From: Oscillospiraceae bacterium
GTDB lineage: Bacteria > Bacillota > Clostridia > Oscillospirales > Ruminococcaceae
NCBI GenBank assembly: GCA_900765125.1
Contig: CAAFQL010000086.1
Location: forward strand, 1 to 7,130
Direction: 5' to 3'
Length of the DNA stretch: 7,130 nt
Shown here: positions 5,363 through 7,130 of the stretch, piece by piece
Numbering within the stretch: the first letter of the stretch is position 1
Layout: each line of letters opens with the position of its first letter
Position numbers and translations under genes: made by a program
The notes under the pieces: model-generated
Seen by the model: the letters and a program-made list of their open reading frames with translations, nothing else
Told to the model about the DNA's origin: nothing
The model's database searches: none

Positions 5363-6016
5363 TTATATCATAAAAATTTCTTCAAGCTCTGATGCACTTG
5401 ATACAATCTTTTCAGCACCTTTTTCAATAAGAAACTCTCGGCTTCGGAATCCCCAATCTACTATGATACACTCAATTCCTGCATTTGCAGCAGTCATTAT
5501 ATCAACATCAGAATCACCTATATAAACAGTATCACAAGCTGAAACATTTAGTTTTTTCATAACTAAATTCACAAGGTCCGGCGCAGGTTTTTTATTATAA
5601 ATTGGCTGCTGCTCGCCTACTGCCATATCAAACTTTTCTTCAAAATACTGACTGCATAAAGATTGAACAGCATAATTCGCCTTATTGGATACCACAGCCG
5701 TTTTACAGCCGTTTTTATGTAAATTATCTATAAGTCTTATAATGCCCTCATAAGGCTTAGTTTTATCGGCACAATGCTCTGTATAATACTCAGTAAATCT
5801 TCTGTGTACATTATCTATATTTTGAAGCTCTGTTCCATTTGGAACACTGCGTTCAATAAGTTTTCGAATTCCGTTGCCAACAAAACAGCGAACCTCATCA
5901 ATTGAACGTAATGGATAACCCTCTGCATTCAAAGCGTAATTCACACTGTCTGCTAAGTCATCAAGCGTATCAAGAATAGTACCGTCCATATCAAATATAA
6001 CAAGTTTATATCTCAT
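5363..6016 (-). CDS. HAD-superfamily phosphatase (Gph/PpaX-like)
   Basis: A 217-residue cytoplasmic haloacid-dehalogenase-type hydrolase, likely a small phosphoester phosphatase of the phosphoglycolate phosphatase/pyrophosphatase PpaX group; the substrate cannot be fixed from sequence. All four catalytic motifs are present: FDMDGTILD with nucleophile Asp9 and acid/base Asp11, VVSNK with Ser110, Lys143 in KKPAPD, and IGDSDVD with Asp168 and Asp172. Residues about 16-85 form an alpha-helical cap (DLADSVNYAL, FVGNG), as in the C1-cap subfamily. The ATG at 6016 is preferred because AAAGGA ends eight bases before it. The ATG at 6022 is too close to that site, and a longer frame reaching 6085 would cross the promoter. 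It has its own promoter, and no clear terminator was found downstream. Confidence 0.92.
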   Translation of the reverse strand: MRYKLVIFDMDGTILDTLDDLADSVNYALNAEGYPLRSIDEVRCFVGNGIRKLIERSVPNGTELQNIDNVHRRFTEYYTEHCADKTKPYEGIIRLIDNLHKNGCKTAVVSNKANYAVQSLCSQYFEEKFDMAVGEQQPIYNKKPAPDLVNLVMKKLNVSACDTVYIGDSDVDIMTAANAGIECIIVDWGFRSREFLIEKGAEKIVSSASELEEIFMI

Positions 6017-6054
6017 GATCATTGTCCTTTCGCAGTAATTTATAGTTCTATTAT

Positions 6055-6082
6055 AGTATAGCACAATTTTCTTAAATGTCAA
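6055..6082 (-). promoter_or_regulatory. Promoter of the HAD phosphatase gene
   Basis: On the minus strand, TTGACA (6082-6077), a 16-base spacer and TATACT (6060-6055), with TGC immediately upstream of the -10 box. A second TATAAT at 6055-6050 is spaced too far (21 bases) from this -35 to be the main element. The leader is about 30-40 bases and carries the AAAGGA ribosome site. Confidence 0.75.
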
Positions 6083-6106
6083 CATCTAATATAATTTCTC
6101 AATACA

Positions 6107-6150
6107 CAAAAAGCAGCTTATTCTCAAATACATTCAAGAACAAACTGCTT
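6107..6150 (-). terminator. Terminator of the peroxiredoxin transcript
   Basis: On the minus strand AAGCAG (6150-6145) pairs with CTGCTT (6116-6111). The stem extends inward with wobble pairs to TTCT/AGAA, about 14 pairs around a 12-base loop, and is followed by TTTTTG. It starts about six bases after the stop codon. A good intrinsic terminator separating this operon from the HAD gene. Confidence 0.85.
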
Positions 6151-6155
6151 AATTT

Positions 6156-6617
6156 TTATTTACTTTCCAGATATGCTAAAATTTCCTCAGCATTCGTATC
6201 AGGCTTTACTTTTGGCATAACCTTTTCAATTATGCCGTTTTCATCAATCACATAAGTGCTGCGTACAACGCCCATACTTACTTTGCCATACATTTTCTTC
6301 TCTTTCCAAACATCATAGCTCTGAATTGCCACAAGTTCAGGATCAGACAGCAAAATAAACGGTAAATTATGCTTATCTGCAAATCTATTATGAGATGCAG
6401 CACTATCCTTACTGATTCCAATAACTACTGCATTTTTTTCCAAAAAGGCATCATAGTTTGCCGCAAATGCACACGCCTGACGTGTACAACCCGGTGTATT
6501 ATCTCTTGGATAAAAGTAAAGTACGACCTTCTTTCCGATAAAGTCTGAAAGCGAAACATTATTTCCATCTTTGTCCTGCAATGTAAATTCAGGAGCTTTC
6601 ATTCCACATTCTAACAT
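6156..6617 (-). CDS. bcp: Bcp-type peroxiredoxin (thiol peroxidase)
   Basis: A 153-residue peroxiredoxin of the BCP/PrxQ class, cytoplasmic, reducing hydroperoxides with electrons usually supplied by thioredoxin. The active-site loop YPRDNTPGCTRQACAF carries the peroxidatic Cys44 and, five residues on, the resolving Cys49, the atypical two-cysteine arrangement of Bcp. FTLQDKDGNNVSLSDF, SKDSAASHNRFADKH and LLSDPE are further family blocks. A later Arg in VVRSTYVID and the IPKVKP-like ending MPKVKPD also fit. The ATG at 6617 is chosen because GGAGG (6630-6626) is eight bases upstream. The in-frame ATGs at 6623 and 6632 are too close to, or overlap, that site. It lies just downstream of the small regulator gene with no room for a clear separate promoter, so co-transcription is likely. 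Confidence 0.95.
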   Translation of the reverse strand: MLECGMKAPEFTLQDKDGNNVSLSDFIGKKVVLYFYPRDNTPGCTRQACAFAANYDAFLEKNAVVIGISKDSAASHNRFADKHNLPFILLSDPELVAIQSYDVWKEKKMYGKVSMGVVRSTYVIDENGIIEKVMPKVKPDTNAEEILAYLESK

Positions 6618-6652
6618 TTTCATATCCTCCATTAGTAAATACTTATTTTAAA

Positions 6653-6877
6653 TTACAGCATAACATCACTGTTATTTTCATATTCAAGAATATCGCCCAC
6701 ACCGCACTCAAGAACCTCACATATAGCTGCAAGAGTTGAAAATCTTATAGCTGTAACCTTGTTGTTCTTTATTCTTGAAAGGTTTACATTTGAAATTCCT
6801 ACTTTTTCTGCAAGTTCATTCAGTGATACCTTTCTTTCAACCATCATACGGTCAAGCCGCAGTACTATTTTTCCCAT
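6653..6877 (-). CDS. Small Cro/C1-type HTH regulator (YozG-like)
   Basis: A 74-residue protein that is essentially one Xre-type helix-turn-helix domain: residues 7-65 with SLNELAEKVGISNVNLSRIKNN (positions 18-39, the two recognition helices) and the ending LAAICEVLECGVGDILEY typical of the family. It has no sensor domain. It follows the DUF2975 membrane-protein gene by 18 bases, a pairing seen elsewhere in Firmicutes (for example yoaS-yozG in Bacillus), which suggests the membrane partner modulates it. The ribosome site is only a purine-rich AGAGAAAGAGAG stretch without a clean GGAGG, so translation may be coupled to the upstream gene. The bcp gene follows on the same strand. Confidence 0.88.
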   Translation of the reverse strand: MGKIVLRLDRMMVERKVSLNELAEKVGISNVNLSRIKNNKVTAIRFSTLAAICEVLECGVGDILEYENNSDVML

Positions 6878-6895
6878 TGTTTTCTCTCTTTCTCT

Positions 6896-7130
6896 TTATA
6901 CAAGACCGTCAACTTCTTCCTCCAGCTCCAAACCACGAGCAAAGAACTGTGTCAGGCAAAGAACCAATATTCCCATAATAAATCCTTTCATATCAACAAA
7001 AGCTTCTACATAATCAACGTTGGTAACCAGACGCACTATAATACTCGCAATAAGTCCCAGAACAGGAATAGATATTGAGAATATTCCGATCTCCTTCAGC
7101 ATACGAACGTTATCCTTCTGGAACGGAGTG
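6896..7130 (-). CDS. DUF2975 membrane protein, C-terminal part
   Basis: This frame remains open to the right edge, so the gene starts outside the window; about 77 residues are visible. Codons before the internal ATG at 7102 read TPFQKDNVRM, the conserved block found in DUF2975 proteins just ahead of the last two membrane segments, so that ATG is not the start. Two hydrophobic segments follow: IGIFSISIPVLGLIASIIV and MKGFIMGILVLCLTQFFA. The cytoplasmic end RGLELEEEVDGLV is also characteristic. An integral membrane protein of unknown function, first in the visible operon with the HTH gene. Confidence 0.85.
   Translation of the reverse strand, partial: TPFQKDNVRMLKEIGIFSISIPVLGLIASIIVRLVTNVDYVEAFVDMKGFIMGILVLCLTQFFARGLELEEEVDGLV

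Noticed and set aside
6017..6085. A longer HAD protein starting at 6085
   Set aside because: The extension covers the promoter elements, is not conserved-looking, and the ribosome site fits the ATG at 6016.

Overview
The window looks like a chromosomal segment of an anaerobic, moderately low-GC Gram-positive bacterium of the Clostridia, most like Ruminococcus/Oscillospiraceae. The support is the consensus sigma-A promoters (TTGACA, 17 bp, TGn-TATAAT), strong AAGGAGG-type ribosome sites, and the gene families present: CoA-disulfide reductase with rhodanese, DUF134/NifX, MinD-type ferredoxin ATPase, and SPASM peptide maturase. The taxon is an inference from family resemblance only.

Layout. (1) 1-1022: a leftward promoter at the edge, then the wreck of a rightward radical SAM/SPASM peptide-maturase gene. 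It has an ATA in place of the start codon, at least three frame changes, missing internal segments and an altered SPASM cysteine motif. (2) 1092-3423, + strand: a tight sulfur/redox operon of thioredoxin (active site CDPC), single-domain rhodanese, and a CoA-disulfide/persulfide reductase fused to a C-terminal rhodanese, ending in a hairpin. (3) 3471-4130, - strand: a Crp/Fnr-family regulator converging on that operon. (4) 4157-4222: a divergent promoter pair that is mirror-symmetric, with a perfect 17-bp inverted repeat overlapping both -35 boxes. (5) 4241-5149, + strand: a DUF134 regulator reading into a truncated NifX-like domain, then a MinD-family ATPase with ferredoxin motifs, broken by an in-frame stop and cut off. 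(6) 5159-5245, - strand: tRNA-Leu(UAA) with its own promoter and a likely terminator. (7) 5363-6016, - strand: a HAD phosphatase with its own promoter. (8) 6156-7130, - strand: a DUF2975 membrane protein (partial), a small Cro/C1-type regulator and a Bcp-type peroxiredoxin, probably one transcript ending in a strong terminator.

How the genes fit together. Thioredoxin, two rhodanese domains and the CoADR-type reductase form a plausible route for moving and reducing sulfane sulfur (per- and polysulfides, CoA persulfide). The adjacent Crp/Fnr-type protein, with Cys77 and Cys83, is a natural candidate regulator of itself, of the DUF134 gene and perhaps of the sulfur operon. The DUF134/NifX/MinD-ATPase part of the locus is decaying while its promoter remains near-perfect. 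No CRISPR array, insertion sequence or phage gene was seen. The most striking signal is the symmetric divergent promoter/operator.
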